From the NCBI GenBank assembly GCA_027563935.2, contig CM050446.2, forward strand, positions 28,833,501 through 28,897,500: a DNA stretch of 64,000 nt. The letters are read 5' to 3'. This document shows positions 11,502 through 22,806 of the stretch, piece by piece. Within the stretch, counting starts at the first letter, position 1; each line of letters begins with the position of its first letter. The notes beneath the pieces are model-generated. The model was not told the origin of the DNA. It ran no database searches and saw only the letters and a program-made list of their open reading frames with translations. The position numbers and the translations under genes are program-made. The DNA comes from Costus lasius. Its lineage: Eukaryota > Streptophyta > Magnoliopsida > Zingiberales > Costaceae.

Positions 11502-12620
11502 AGAGGGAATCCGGCAAGAAGGAGCTGCACATTCTCGGCAGTTTGTGTGGAATAGCCGGCGGCAGCCATCCTCCACTCTCATCTCCGGCGAGCTGAGAGC
11601 TCCTTGAGCTCAAGGGGTGCGGCAATCAAGTGATTGCTGGGTCTTGGAAGGGCGGCAACCAAAGGGGGAGGAGTCCCCATTCTCGGCTGGTTATTGGCTA
11701 CTTGCGGCAGCAAGGTTGAGGGTGGTCTTCTACCTTCGGCCACAAGGGGGAAGGAGTTCCCCCACTTTCGGCAGCAAGGGGAAGGAGTTCCCCTTCATCC
11801 GGCGTGGTTGGTGACTTCGGGGCAGCAGCTTGGGCGGCTTGTGGAGGACACTTCCGGCGGTCCAAGGGTGGTTTCCGGCGAAGGGCAACCGAGGCTATCT
11901 TGTACAAACCGGCTCCCAAGGGTCTTGTTGACCTTTGGAGGTATACTTTACTTGCTTACCTAGATAGGGGCTTGTAACATTTGTATAAGACGCTTGTGAG
12001 TAGTTAGTGTGAGGTTTTTGATCCCTCAGCCCACATTGGGTAGTGGAGGGGTTTTCCTCACTTTTGATATCATTGTGTACTTTGCCTGGCCAGCTGAGGC
12101 CTCGGTGTGATTAGGGGCGGACATACCTAATTGATAGGGTGTACCCTCCTTGCTGTGTAGTGGTAGCTATATGCTTAGGATCAGGGCATATGTCTAGTGC
12201 CCGTCTATTGCACTGCCTGTGATCTTGTGTGTGTATTTACACAGGGCGCTTTACGTATTAAGGACGGTCGTGAGCGCGCATATTGGGTTGAGGAGCAACG
12301 TGTGCTGCCCACCCGCCGCTCATTGACGTAGAGTCTAGGGCTAGGAGAAGATTAGGCCCAGACCATCAGAGATCAGCCCGGGAGCACAGTGATCCACAGA
12401 GAGCACAGAGGCAGCTTATCGGGGCACGAGCATCCTATCAGAGGATCGGGCATTTTGTGTTTGAGTTGGGTACGCAGCGACCTTAGACTTCCGCATAGCG
12501 CTGGTGTTGTGTGTAGGCTGACGGGTTACTCATTGTGTGATCTTGCCACTCTGGGGTTACACAGTGTGTAAGTCGTGCCATCACACCTCAATTTACACAG
12601 CGAAAAATTGGGGCGTGACA
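11502..12620 (+). repeat. 5' LTR of A1, right part
   Basis: Resumes the A1 LTR after A2 and ends GGGCGTGACA before the primer-binding site. With the left part it totals 1704 bp, equal to the 3' LTR. Confidence 0.92.
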
Positions 12621-12624
12621 AGTG

Positions 12625-12636
12625 TGGTATCAGAGC
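12625..12636 (+). promoter_or_regulatory. Primer-binding site of A1
   Basis: TGGTATCAGAGC, a perfect 12-nt match to the initiator Met-tRNA 3' end; 4 bp after the LTR. A non-coding leader follows to 12873. Confidence 0.9.
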
Positions 12637-12873
12637 CCAGCGCGAGATTAGATTGATATCAGATTCCACAGCGTACCCGGAACAACTGCGACAACTCAAC
12701 CTGACAATCAGTGGTTGTTTGTGACACCGAGATATAGACGTGAGTTGTTGTGCTGTTTGGGAGTTGCGTACGTCGGTGCTTAGCGCCGGGGCGTAAATCC
12801 TCAGTTACACGACTTATTGATCAGTTTCGGGGTCCATTCGACCGTCAGCTCAGTTCACCCATCACAACACCAG

Positions 12874-13713
12874 ATGGCAGAGACAGATATTTCAGAGTTA
12901 CCAGAGTTGCTAGATCTGGATGAGAGGTTCACCAGATTAGAGCATGCAGTTGGGATTGAGGAGGGTGAATGGCATGGAGATCCACTGGCTGAGCGGATGC
13001 AGACGCTCAGGGAACTCCTTCTGCATCATGAGCATGTTAGTGATGCCAGAGTCCAGAGGCTAGAGTCTACTGTAGAGACTCTCACAGCCGAGATAGCCAT
13101 GTTGAAGTTAGCCTTAGCCCAGGTAGCTTCAAACCCACCTACACCCACAGCTGGGGTTATGCCTTCACAGCCGGTAGTGAAGCGCCATATACCCGACCCG
13201 TCTACCTATGGAGGAGCCAGGGTAGCTAAGGAGCTTGAAAACTTTCTGTTTGACATGGAGCACTATTTTAAAGCTGCTCGGGTGCCAGAAGAGGACAAAA
13301 TAGAGGTTTGTGCATCGTTCCTTACTGGAGATGCCAAAGTATGGTGGCGTACTTCTGTAGCCCCGAGGACCGAGGGAGAGCATCCCGAGGTTGTGTCGTG
13401 GCAGGATTTAAAATTAGAGATGAGAGCTCAATTTAGGCCTGCGAACACCCTATTTACTGCTCGCATGCAATTCAGGAGTTTGAGACAGACAAGCACTGTA
13501 AGAGATTATGTTAAGCAATTTGCCACATTGCTTTTGGAAATCCCCAACATGAGTGAGGAAGAAAAGTTTATATCTTTTCTAGGAGGTCTTCAAGATTGGG
13601 CATTGTTAGAGCTCAGAAGACAAGGGGTGACCACTTACAGAGATGTAGTGGTAGCTGCAGATGCCTTGTTAGATATGAGAGGTACTAGACCTCAAGCTGG
13701 GGGAGTGACTTCT
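12874..13713 (+). CDS. gag: Gag of A1, N-terminal 280 codons (split by copia B)
   Basis: ATG 12874 (MAETDISELPELLDLDER) is the family start and matches A2. The open frame reaches further upstream without an ATG. It contains the gag core (VAKELENFLFDMEHYF, LTGDAKVWWRT, YVKQFATLLLEIPNMSEEEKF) without a stop. At 13713 it is broken exactly at a codon boundary by copia B; the CTTCT target copy is 13709-13713. Removing B and one target copy joins 13713 to 22807 in the same frame. Confidence 0.9.
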
Positions 13714-15389
13714 TGTTGGGGTATGCTCTTAAGGCTAATGTTTGAGGCCTTGGGATTATATCAGTATCATGTATAAACTCTATGTTTATAAAGGCAATGG
13801 TTGTTATTCAGGTTGTTGCATTATCTGCTGCAATATGTATACTTCTGAATAATGTCTCAATGCTGTTCAGCTTGGCTGACATGCAGTATAGTCCTTAGTC
13901 GAGATATCTTGGTGAACATGAGACAGCCTTGATATGATTGAGACTAATATGTGTTCTAATCTTATAGGATGCTTCGAGCATGGAATAAGATGTAGACTCA
14001 TGGGTACATTGGATGTACTGGACAGACCCTACTTAGGATATTCAATTGCTTGTCACAATGTGAATAATCCTTATATGCAAACAAGTGGCATATTTCCTCT
14101 GACTTGAGATCACTTCTGTTTCTAAATGATGATTGGCATTGTTTTGAGGTAGTTCAATATCATTTGATACATAATGGTTATAGACTATCTTGGATAATGA
14201 GCATGAGTCATGTTAGGGCACTAGTGATAGATATAGGATTGCCGTCTCCTTGTTGGAGTGTGATGTTCTGAAGGGGCCCCCTGGATGAGATGGTTGAGAA
14301 AGTGTATGGCCATACCCAGATGACTATGTTCATCTGATCTAACCACTCTCATCATATTGGAATTACAGGCTTGACACGCTTGTCCAATAAGAACATCCAG
14401 TGGCAAAGGAAACACATATGTCAAGTGACTTGGGTTCACACTTGTGCTGTGGATTGGGTGTAGTCTTGGAAGACTCTTTCCTTTATATCGGGAGACAGTG
14501 ATGTGTTGCTAGATACCCCTCACTGATCGTGATAACGTAAGTTATCGTTACCGACATTTAAAGGAAACCCTTAGGGTCGCACAATTTGATGATATGGCTT
14601 ACTTGAGTCAGATCGTGTGGACTGAATTGTTTTGGTTCAGTTTAATGGGATTTAAACTCTGATTGTAAGTGAGATCTGGTCTGATCATGTTTGATTGATT
14701 AGGGCTTGAGATCGATAAGCTTCGATCAAGAGAATTGATGCTTGATCGATGAGATCAAGAGCATCAAGAGATGAATGGTTAGATCTTGAACCTTTTGGTT
14801 TTATATGATCTAGACCAAGGCTTGGCTTAATTTGGTCTTTGAACCAAATGTAATTGAACCGGCTCATCATAGTGAGCGCATGGTTCAATGGGAGAGGAAA
14901 ATGCGATGGTTCAATCGGAGTGAACGCATCACACGTTGAGGGCTTACTATTTTTGGAAGTCATGCTTTCCAAATTAGTTAACGCCTCTACATTCGTGGGT
15001 GTGGTGCTATTCTTCTCTCTCGCCTCTTCCTCTCGATGCCTCTCTCTCGTGTGGTGAGTTTTCACGCCAAGGAGGAGATCCGGTTAGCCAAGGAAAGACA
15101 TCTCTTCTCTTCCACACAAAAGGACACCTTGGAGCCTTGCTAGCACAAGGATCGATAAGGAGTAGGCGATCAATCATCTTGTGTGCGCACGCTTTGGAGG
15201 AGAGCTACTTCGTTCTCTGCTTCCAAGACGCCATCCAAGAAATGGCATTGGTATGATCTCTCTTTTGATCTATACAATCTTCAAGTTGATCATATATTCA
15301 TGCATGCGATCCTAGGAAACCCTAGATTCCGCCCAAGCAATTTTTATTTGCGCATGCTTTAGGGTTTCGCCCCCTTAGTGGAACTTTCA
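13714..15389 (+). repeat. 5' LTR of copia B
   Basis: Contains a TTTATAT TATA candidate at 14482-14488 and, near its end, ATG 15242 followed by GTATGA, a plausible splice donor. Confidence 0.95.
15242..15250 (+). other. Candidate gag start exon end of B inside the LTR
   Basis: ATGGCATTG (G at -3, G at +4, a good initiation context) followed by GTATGATC. If spliced to 17188, ATG-GCA-TTG runs in frame into ATT-ACT-GCA of gag. The 3' LTR has ATGGAATTG|GTATGATC, and the diverged inverted LTR at 58186-59874 has ATGGCCATG|GTATGAAT. Confidence 0.45.
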
Positions 15390-15391
15390 AT

Positions 15392-15403
15392 TGGTATCAG
15401 AGC
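15392..15403 (+). promoter_or_regulatory. Primer-binding site of copia B
   Basis: TGGTATCAGAGC, 2 bp after the LTR; initiator Met-tRNA priming. Confidence 0.9.
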
Positions 15404-17187
15404 ATAGTTCTTTGTATGATTCATATGATTGCTTATTGTGATCCTTGTTTGCGCTTATTAGTAGATCTAAATTTTATCATCATGCGAAACTACATGCTAG
15501 TTTGCGAAAATAGATGTATGTTTTACATTTAGCGCATGTATGATGTTTGGCGCTTGTTGTAGTTTTTTCTCAAAACATTACTTGCGCGCCCCTCATTAGA
15601 TCTAAGCGCCTGCTTTAAAAACCTTAGACGGGTTATTAGGGTTGAAGTCATCGTCCTGTCAAGACCCAACAGTCTGATCAGACTATCTGACAGCCTAGAT
15701 GGGTCGACCAGATGGCACCTATGCGCAAGCATGAGGTGGCTATTGGTCGACTGCAGAAAGGCGTGTAGCGATGTCTGATTGAGACAACCGATGAATGCTC
15801 ATGATTAAGGCCCGGGGTCACACCCGCTTGCCAGAACTCATGAGGGACGTTCAGCCCTTAACGCATGCATTGTTGACCATGAGGTCGACTCAAGTCGGTT
15901 ATGACTTGGTGCATGCAAGGGCAGTGGGTCTGACTAGGTCTGATGAGTGGATCCCTATTAATGGACCGTTGTAAGGTAGTAGGGCACATAAGGAAATAAA
16001 ATTGATGCCAATGGGATTTTTGAAAATTTTATTTTCTTGAATGGATCACATGATGTTTGTATAACATGTTGAGTGTTTATTTAATCTTATGTGGGCTGCC
16101 CAAAATTTAATGTGTGCTGTGCTGGGGCCTGCGTGCCTGGATGTATTATTGTAAATTATTATTGTGATCTGCGCATCACATTTTAATTAATTTATAAAGT
16201 GTAATTGACCTGCGAGTCAATCATGTCTAGATAGATTAAATTGTAATTTAATCAGACATGAGCACAGAGCACACTTGGCAGAGGCGCATGCAGCAAGTGG
16301 CTTCACCAGTGGGAGGTCTGGGGTTCGACTCTAGGACAGGCGCATTTTACCTGGTGGGCGCACCTGAGCTGCAGTGGGCGCTTGGGCCCGGGTTGGGCCA
16401 GATGAAATGCTAAAGACCCATGAAGAGCTCAAGTGAAGACTTAAGTTAATTAAGGTCTTACTTAGGCTTAATGGGCTTTTACCACATAAGATCATCATGC
16501 TTTTAATTTACTGTTTAAGTAATTTAGTAACTGCATGATTTATTCTTCTGCTATCACCATAGGATTTGAATGATAGTAAGAAGATAAAAGGACCATTAAA
16601 ATCCAACGTTAAATATCACGCACGATAGCCTTCTGACGCGAAACCTCACTGTTCTGACTATCGTTGGGGCCGTGTTGTACCCACTCAGTGGGCACGCCCA
16701 TCTATCTTCAGATGGTGTGTGATTACACCTGCGTGTTACAGAGAAGGGATTTATCGCTTCTCGTTGCTCAGCATAGCACGTGGTGGTCCAGGGAGTAGGT
16801 CGGGTCAGCTTGACCATGTAGGCTACATATTGAGCATATGGTAGCTATATGGAGGCAGCCATCTGTGGGATCAGAGACTGTGTTGTACCAACTCAGTTGG
16901 CACAGTCTGCTGGATTGCCCAGATGAAGGGGAATCGCACGGGTTGGCGATTGGCAGGGATTGCCTACCAGAGATTAGTGCTTGTACTCTCTGTGCATCTT
17001 ATCTCGCCTGAGCGGGACGCGGAGACCAAGTATGAAATCTGGATCCCATCTCACTAAAAGAGTTTTACTCTTTCGAGCTGTTTTGCTGGATTTTTCAGCC
17101 AGATAAAATAGTGAGAAAAGAATCATTCTTAAGTCCTGAATTGATTCTAACATTGATACTGACCTTGCTGTTCTTGCAATGTTGTAG
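15404..17187 (+). other. Leader of copia B, probable intron
   Basis: About 1.8 kb without a coding domain. It ends with a strong plant 3' splice-site pattern: CTAAC and CTGAC branch-like motifs within 45 bp, a T-rich run and TTGTAG at 17182-17187. It holds two similar hairpins at 16671-16696 and 16875-16908. If spliced from 15251, the removed segment would include the primer-binding site and both hairpins. Confidence 0.45.
16671..16908 (+). other. Two covarying hairpins in the B leader
   Basis: First: CGTG, TTGTA, CCCACT, C, AGTGGG, CACG (16671-16696). Second: AGACTGTG, TTGTA, CCAACT, C, AGTTGG, CACAGTCT (16875-16908). Both keep the TTGTA bulge and 1-nt loop, while stem changes are compensated. 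Confidence 0.5.
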
Positions 17188-18435
17188 ATTACTGCAGCAA
17201 CGAACACCACAGCGTTCAATGTGCGATCCTTACTGGAAAGGGAGAAGTTTGCTGGGCCAAACTTCTCAGACTGGTACGGACACCTTAAGATTGTTCTTAA
17301 GGCTGAGAGGAAACTGTATGTCCTCGAGACGGCTATACCGCCTCAACCCGCTGCGAACGCCGCAAGGGCGGTTCGGGAAGCTTATGAGAAGCATGTCAAT
17401 GATAGCATTGATGTCGCTTGCCTTATGCTTGCGTCTATGACGCCAGAGCTTCAGCGTCAGCATGAGGATTTATCTGCTATAGAAATTATAGCAAACCTCA
17501 AGATGCTGTATGCTGCACAGGCAAGGACTGAACGCTATAACTTGACTAAACTTTTCTTTCAGAGCAAACTGACTGAAGGGAGTCCAGTGGGAGCTCACGT
17601 ACTCAAGATGATTGGGTACAAAGAGGCTCTAGAGAAACTGGAACACACCATCAATCAGGAACTTGTTGTAGACATCATCCTGCAGTCTCTCCCGGCCTCT
17701 TTCGATCCATTCATCATTAATTTTAATATGAACAAGATCGACTGTACGCCGGCAGAGTTACTGAATATGCTCTTGACTACAGAGCAGACTCAGTCTCGTG
17801 AGAAGGGAAAGCCTTCATCCTCTGTCATAATGGTTCCTTCAAGGAACAAGAAGAAGGGGAAGAAAGGCAAAGCCCCTATCAAGAGCTACAACAAGGCTCT
17901 AAAGCAAAAGGTAAAGCGGTCGAAGGAATACAGATGTTTCCATTGTGGCCAGCTGGGTCACTGGAAAAAGGACTGTAAAGCGCTCCAAGGAGATAAGAAG
18001 GGAAGCAACCCTTTTGCTTCTGGCTCAGGTATTTACGTGACTGAAGTCATGGTATCTTCTTCTTCTATTTCATGGGTGTTGGACACTGCATGTGGAGTTC
18101 ACATTTGTTCAAATGTACAGGAACTCAAGAGAAGAAGACAGGTGGGACAGCATGAGGTGGACCTACGAGTTGGAAACGGGGCACGGGTTGCTGCTGTTGC
18201 TGTAGGAGTTTATCACATCTCTTTACCATCTGGTCTTGTATTAGAACTGGACAATTGTTATTTTGTACCGAGCATAACTAAGAATATTATCTCTATTCCT
18301 GCTCTTGTCAGGAAAGGGTTTTCCTTTGAATGCAAGATTTCAAAGTGTTATATTTCTTTTGATAATATTGTTTATGCTACTGGGTCAATTAACAATGGGT
18401 TATTCATGTTGGACATGGAATGTTCAATACAATAG
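17188..18435 (+). CDS. gag: Gag and protease of copia B
   Basis: Open from 17188, just after an in-frame TAG (17185-17187), to TAG 18433-18435. The conserved copia gag N-terminus (NFSDWYGHLKIVLK, KLYVLET) starts within 40 codons, but the first in-frame ATG downstream lies about 80 codons in, so the normal start must be upstream: either ATG 17179 if codon 3 was once CAG, or a spliced LTR exon. Later come the gag body, a lysine-rich tract, the knuckle CFHCGQLGHWKKDC (from 17935) and the protease with WVLDTACGVHIC. DTA in place of DTG seems usual for this lineage, from memory. Confidence 0.85.
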   Translation: MTAATNTTAFNVRSLLEREKFAGPNFSDWYGHLKIVLKAERKLYVLETAIPPQPAANAARAVREAYEKHVNDSIDVACLMLASMTPELQRQHEDLSAIEIIANLKMLYAAQARTERYNLTKLFFQSKLTEGSPVGAHVLKMIGYKEALEKLEHTINQELVVDIILQSLPASFDPFIINFNMNKIDCTPAELLNMLLTTEQTQSREKGKPSSSVIMVPSRNKKKGKKGKAPIKSYNKALKQKVKRSKEYRCFHCGQLGHWKKDCKALQGDKKGSNPFASGSGIYVTEVMVSSSSISWVLDTACGVHICSNVQELKRRRQVGQHEVDLRVGNGARVAAVAVGVYHISLPSGLVLELDNCYFVPSITKNIISIPALVRKGFSFECKISKCYISFDNIVYATGSINNGLFMLDMECSIQ

Positions 18436-18924
18436 ATTGATATTAAGAAAGCCAAGTATGCTGATGACAGCACCTTGCTATGGCATAGTCGTTTAGGCCA
18501 CATTAACAAGAAGCGCATTAAGCGGTTGCATGAACATGGACTGCTGGGATCATTCTCCTATGAGGAGCTTGATACATGCAAAGCTTGTTTAATGGGCAAA
18601 ATGACGAAGACTCCTTTTTCTAACAAAGGTCAAAGGGCTTCAGGTTTACTTGACCTCATTCACAGTGATGTGTGTGGGCCATTTAGTAAACATGCCAGAG
18701 GTGGCTATTCATACTTCATTACCTTTACTGATGATTTCAGTAGGTATGGTTATGTCTATCTTATGAGACATAAGAGTGAATCTTTTGACAAGTTCAAAGA
18801 GTTCAAAAATGAAGTACAAAATCAGCTAGGCCGAAATATCAAGGCACTTCGCTCAGATCGAGGTGGAGAATACTTGAGTCATGAGTTTACTGACTATCTG
18901 AAGGAGTGTGGGATTATCTCATAG
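18436..18924 (+). pseudogene. pol: Pre-integrase zinc region and integrase core of copia B
   Basis: Same frame as gag. LLWHSRLGHINKKR ... CKACLMGK is the HHCC region. The core follows with LIHSDVCGPF (first catalytic Asp), FTDDFSRYGYVYL and LRSDRGGEYL (second Asp). It ends in TAG 18922-18924 where family members read SQLTPPGTP, as D2 does at 61508, so CAG became TAG. Only this base separates it from the next open segment. Confidence 0.88.
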
Positions 18925-20655
18925 CTCACTCCGCCAGGAACACCGCAATGGAATGGTGTGTCCGAGAGGAGAAATAGAACCTTACTGGATATGGTTCGTT
19001 CTATGATGAGTCAGGCTACTCTACCTTACTCCTTTTGGGGATTTGCACTGGAAACAGCTGCAAAGGTACTAAACCGAGTGCCATCCAAGGCCGTTTCAAA
19101 GACTCCATATGAGTTATGGTATGGGAAACAGCCAAGCTTGACATTTATTAAGATCTGGGGTTGCGAGGCTTATGTCAAAAAGCTCGCCTCTGGGAAACTA
19201 GAGAGCAGATCTGAGAAATGTATCTTTGTCGGTTACCCTAAAGAAACTAAGGGTTATTATTTCTACGATCCCAAAGAGAACAAAGTATTTGTTGCTCGGA
19301 CGGGTATTTTTCTTGAGAAAGAATTTCTTCTGCAAGAAGCCAGTGGGAGAGAAATAAAGTTGGATGAGAATCCAGAAGAAGGACAAAGTAGTCAAGCACA
19401 GTTGGATGAGCCTGAGCCAGTAGATCAGGTTACTGAACAACCTGAGGCTCAGATATCACGGGAACCGCAAAGATCGAGAAGGATCCGTCGACAGCCTGAG
19501 CGCTATGACGGAGTCTACATCATTGATGATGAACCCCTCACTTATGCGGATGCGGTCAGTGGACCGGAATCAGCGAGATGGCTTGAAGCTATGCGAGCCG
19601 AGATGGACTCCATGTCAGATAACCAAGTCTGGGATTTGGTTGATCCGCCTCCGGGAGTAATCCCTATAGGCTGTAAATGGATCTTCAAGAAGAAGATTGA
19701 CATGGATGGTAATGTGGTTACCTATAAAGGCAGGCTAGTTGCGAAAGGTTTCAAACAAATCTACGAGATAGATTATGATGAAACTTTCTCTCCTGTAACT
19801 ATGTTCAAGTCTATTCGGATTATTCTTGCGATAGAGGCATATTATGATTATGAGATCTGGCAAATGGACGTGAAGACCGCTTTCCTTAATGGAAAACTAG
19901 AAGAGGATGTGTATATGACACAACCTGAAGGTTTCACTAATCCATCAGATCGTCATAAAATATGCAAATTGAAGAAGTCCATTTATGGACTTAAACAAGC
20001 ATCAAGAAGCTGGAATATTCGTTTTGATGAATCAATCTGTAAATTTGGTTTCATCAAGAATGAAGATGACCCATGTGTATATAAGAGGTTTAGTGGGAGC
20101 GTGATTACTTTCCTAGTCCTCTACGTCGATGATATCTTAATCATTGGAAACGATATTCCTGAACTGCATGCCGTCAAGGCATGGTTAAGAAAATGTTTCC
20201 AGATGAAAGATTTAGGAGAAGCAGCCTATGTGTTAGGTGTGAAGATCTACAGAGATAGATCTAAGAGGCTTCTCGGGCTGTGCCAGAGTACTTACATCGA
20301 TAAAGTCCTGGAGAGATTCCATTTAGAAAATTCTAAAAGAGGATATCTTCCAGTCAGACATGGTCTGAATCTTTCAAAGAGTCAGTGTCCACAAACACAG
20401 ACAGAGAAAGATGAAATGGACAATACGCCTTATGCTTCGGCTATTGGGTCCATTATGTATGCGATGTTGTGTACTCGCCCAGACGTCACTTACGGGTTAA
20501 GCGTGACCAGTCGATTCCAAAGTAATCCAGGTAAGGCACACTGGATTGCGGTCAAGAACATTTTGAAATATCTTCGGAGGACCAAAGATATGTTCTTGAT
20601 GTATGGTGGTCAGGAAGAACTCAGTATTGAAGGATATACTGACGCTTCGTTCTAG
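18925..20655 (+). pseudogene. pol: Integrase end and reverse transcriptase of copia B
   Basis: Continues in frame: LTPPGTPQWNG, then SERRNRTLLDMVRSMM with the catalytic Glu of integrase. After a variable acidic linker the RT begins (WLEAMRAEMDSM, GCKWIFKKK, KTAFLNGKLEEDVYM, YGLKQASRSW) with catalytic YVDD at 20122-20133, then CTRPDVTYGLSV and the connection to RNase H (GYTDASF). It ends in TAG 20653-20655 where D2 has CAG (FQSDPDDF). All essential RT motifs are present. Confidence 0.9.
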
Positions 20656-21105
20656 TCTGACCAGGATGATTTCCGATCGCAATCGGGCTATGTTTTTAGC
20701 TTGAATGGAGGAGCAGTGGTGTGGAAAAGTTTCAAACAATCAATTGTTGCTGATTCCACAACAGAAGCCGAGTATGTTGCAGCCTCAGAAGCATCTAAGG
20801 AGGCAGTGTGGATTCGTAAGTTCGTTCAGGAACTTGGTGTTGTTCCTTTGAGTGCAGATCCTTTGGTTATCTTCTGTGATAACACTGGAGCAATAGCACA
20901 AGCAAAGGAACCACGGTCGCACCAGAAGTCCAAGCACATACAGAGAAGGTTTCACTTGATCCGGGAGATCATTGATCGTGGCGAGATCAAAGTCTACAAG
21001 GTTCATACAGATGACAATCTAGCTGACCCGCTTACAAAGCCTCTGGCGCAGCAGAAGCATGAGAAGCACTGTAATAATATGGGTTTGAGATTTCTCAACC
21101 ATTAG
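20656..21105 (+). pseudogene. pol: RNase H of copia B
   Basis: In frame after the amber codon: SDQDDFRSQSGYVF, then STTEAEYVAAS, FCDNTGAIAQAKEP and HTDDNLADPLTKPLAQQKHEKH, the standard copia RNase H tail. The natural stop TAG 21103-21105 lies about 10 bp before the polypurine tract. RNase H removes the RNA strand during cDNA synthesis. Confidence 0.9.
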
Positions 21106-21114
21106 ATTAAGTGC

Positions 21115-21125
21115 AAGTGGGAGAT
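21115..21125 (+). promoter_or_regulatory. Polypurine tract of copia B
   Basis: AAGTGGGAGAT directly before the 3' LTR. Confidence 0.85.
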
Positions 21126-22801
21126 TGTTGGGGTATGCCCTTAAGGCTAATGTTTGAGGCCTTGGGATTATATCAGTATCATGTATAAACTCTATGTTTA
21201 TAAAGGCAATGGTTGTTATTCAGGTTGTTGCATTATCTGCTGCAATATGTATACTTCTGAATAATGTCTCAATGCTGTTCAGCTTGGCTGACATGCAGTA
21301 TTGTCCTTAGTCGAGATATCTTGGTGAACATGAGACAGCCTTGATATGATTGAGACTAATATGTGTTCTAATCTTATAGGATGCTTCGAGCATGGAATAA
21401 GATGTAGACTCATGGGTACATTGGATGTACTGGACAGACCCTACTTAGGATATTCAATTGCTTGTCACAATGTGAATAATCCTTATATGCAAACAAGTGG
21501 CATATTTCCTCTGACTTGAGATCACTTCTGTTTCTAAATGATGATTGGCATTGTTTTGAGGTAGTTCAATATCATTTGAAACATAATGGTTATAGACTAT
21601 CTTGGATAATGAGCATGAGTCATGTTAGGGCACTAGTGATAGATATAGGATTGCCGTCTCCTTGTTGGAGTGTGATGTTCTGAAGGGGCCCCCTGGATGA
21701 GATGGTTGAGAAAGTGTATGGCCATACCCAGATGACTATGTTCATCTGATCTAACCACTCTCATCATATTGGAATTACAGGCTTGACACGCTTGTCCAAT
21801 AAGAACATCCAGTGGCAAAGGAAACACATATGTCAAGTGACTTGGGTTCACACTTGTGCTGTGGTTTGGGTGTAGTCTTGGAAGACTCTTTCCTTTATAT
21901 CGGGAGACAGTGATGTGTTGCTAGATACCCCTCACTGATCGTGATAACGTAAGTTATCGTTACCGACATTTAAAGGAAACCCTTAGGGTCGCACAATTTG
22001 ATGATATGGCTTACTTGAGTCAGATCGTGTGGACTGAATTGTTTTGGTTCAGTTTAATGGGATTTAAACTCTGATTGTAAGTGAGATCTGGTCTGATCAT
22101 GTTTGATTGATTAGGGCTTGAGATCGATAAGCTTCGATCGAGAGAATTGATGCTTGATCGATGAGATCAAGAGCATCAAGAGATGAATGGTTAGATCTTG
22201 AACCTTTTGGTTTTATATGATCTAGACCAAGGCTTGGCTTAATTTGGTCTTTAAACCAAATGTAATTGAACCGGCTCATCATAGTGAGCGCATGGTTCAA
22301 TGGGAGAGGAAAATGCGATGGTTCAATCGGAGTGAACGCATCACACGTTGAGGGCTTACTATTTTTGGAAGTCATGCTTTCCAAATTAGTTAACGCCTCT
22401 ACATTCGTGGGTGTGGTGCTATTCTTCTCTCTCGCCTCTTCCTCTCGACGCCTCTCTCTCGTGTGGTGAGTTTTCACGCCAAGGAGGAGATCCGGTTAGC
22501 CAAGGAAAGACATCTCTTCTCTTCCACACAAAAGGACACCTTGGAGCCTTGCTAGCACAAGGATCGACAAGGAGTAGGCGATCAATCATCTTGTGTGCGC
22601 ACGCTTTGGAGGAGAGCTACTTCGTTCTCTGCTTCCAAGACGCCATCCAAGAAATGGAATTGGTATGATCTCTCTTTTGATCTATACAATCTTCAAGTTG
22701 ATCATATATTCATGCATGCGATCCTAGGAAACCCTAGATTCCGCCCAAGCAATTTTTATTTGCGCATGCTTTAGGGTTTCGCCCCCTTAGTGGAACTTTC
22801 A
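21126..22801 (+). repeat. 3' LTR of copia B
   Basis: 1676 bp, about nine differences from the 5' LTR. Followed by the CTTCT target copy and the rest of A1 gag. Confidence 0.96.
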
Positions 22802-22806
22802 CTTCT

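Larger units (their letters stand above)
13714..22801 (+). mobile_element. Ty1/copia element B, nested in A1 gag
   Basis: 9088 bp with CTTCT duplications at 13709-13713 and 22802-22806. LTRs 13714-15389 and 21126-22801 are both 1676 bp, TGTTGGGG...TTTCA, with about nine differences (about 0.5%). Order: LTR, primer-binding site, 1.8-kb leader, gag, protease, integrase, RT, RNase H, polypurine tract, LTR. The gene order (integrase before RT) makes it copia. The frame has no frameshift, only TAG codons. A diverged solo LTR of the same family lies at 58186-59874. Confidence 0.96.
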
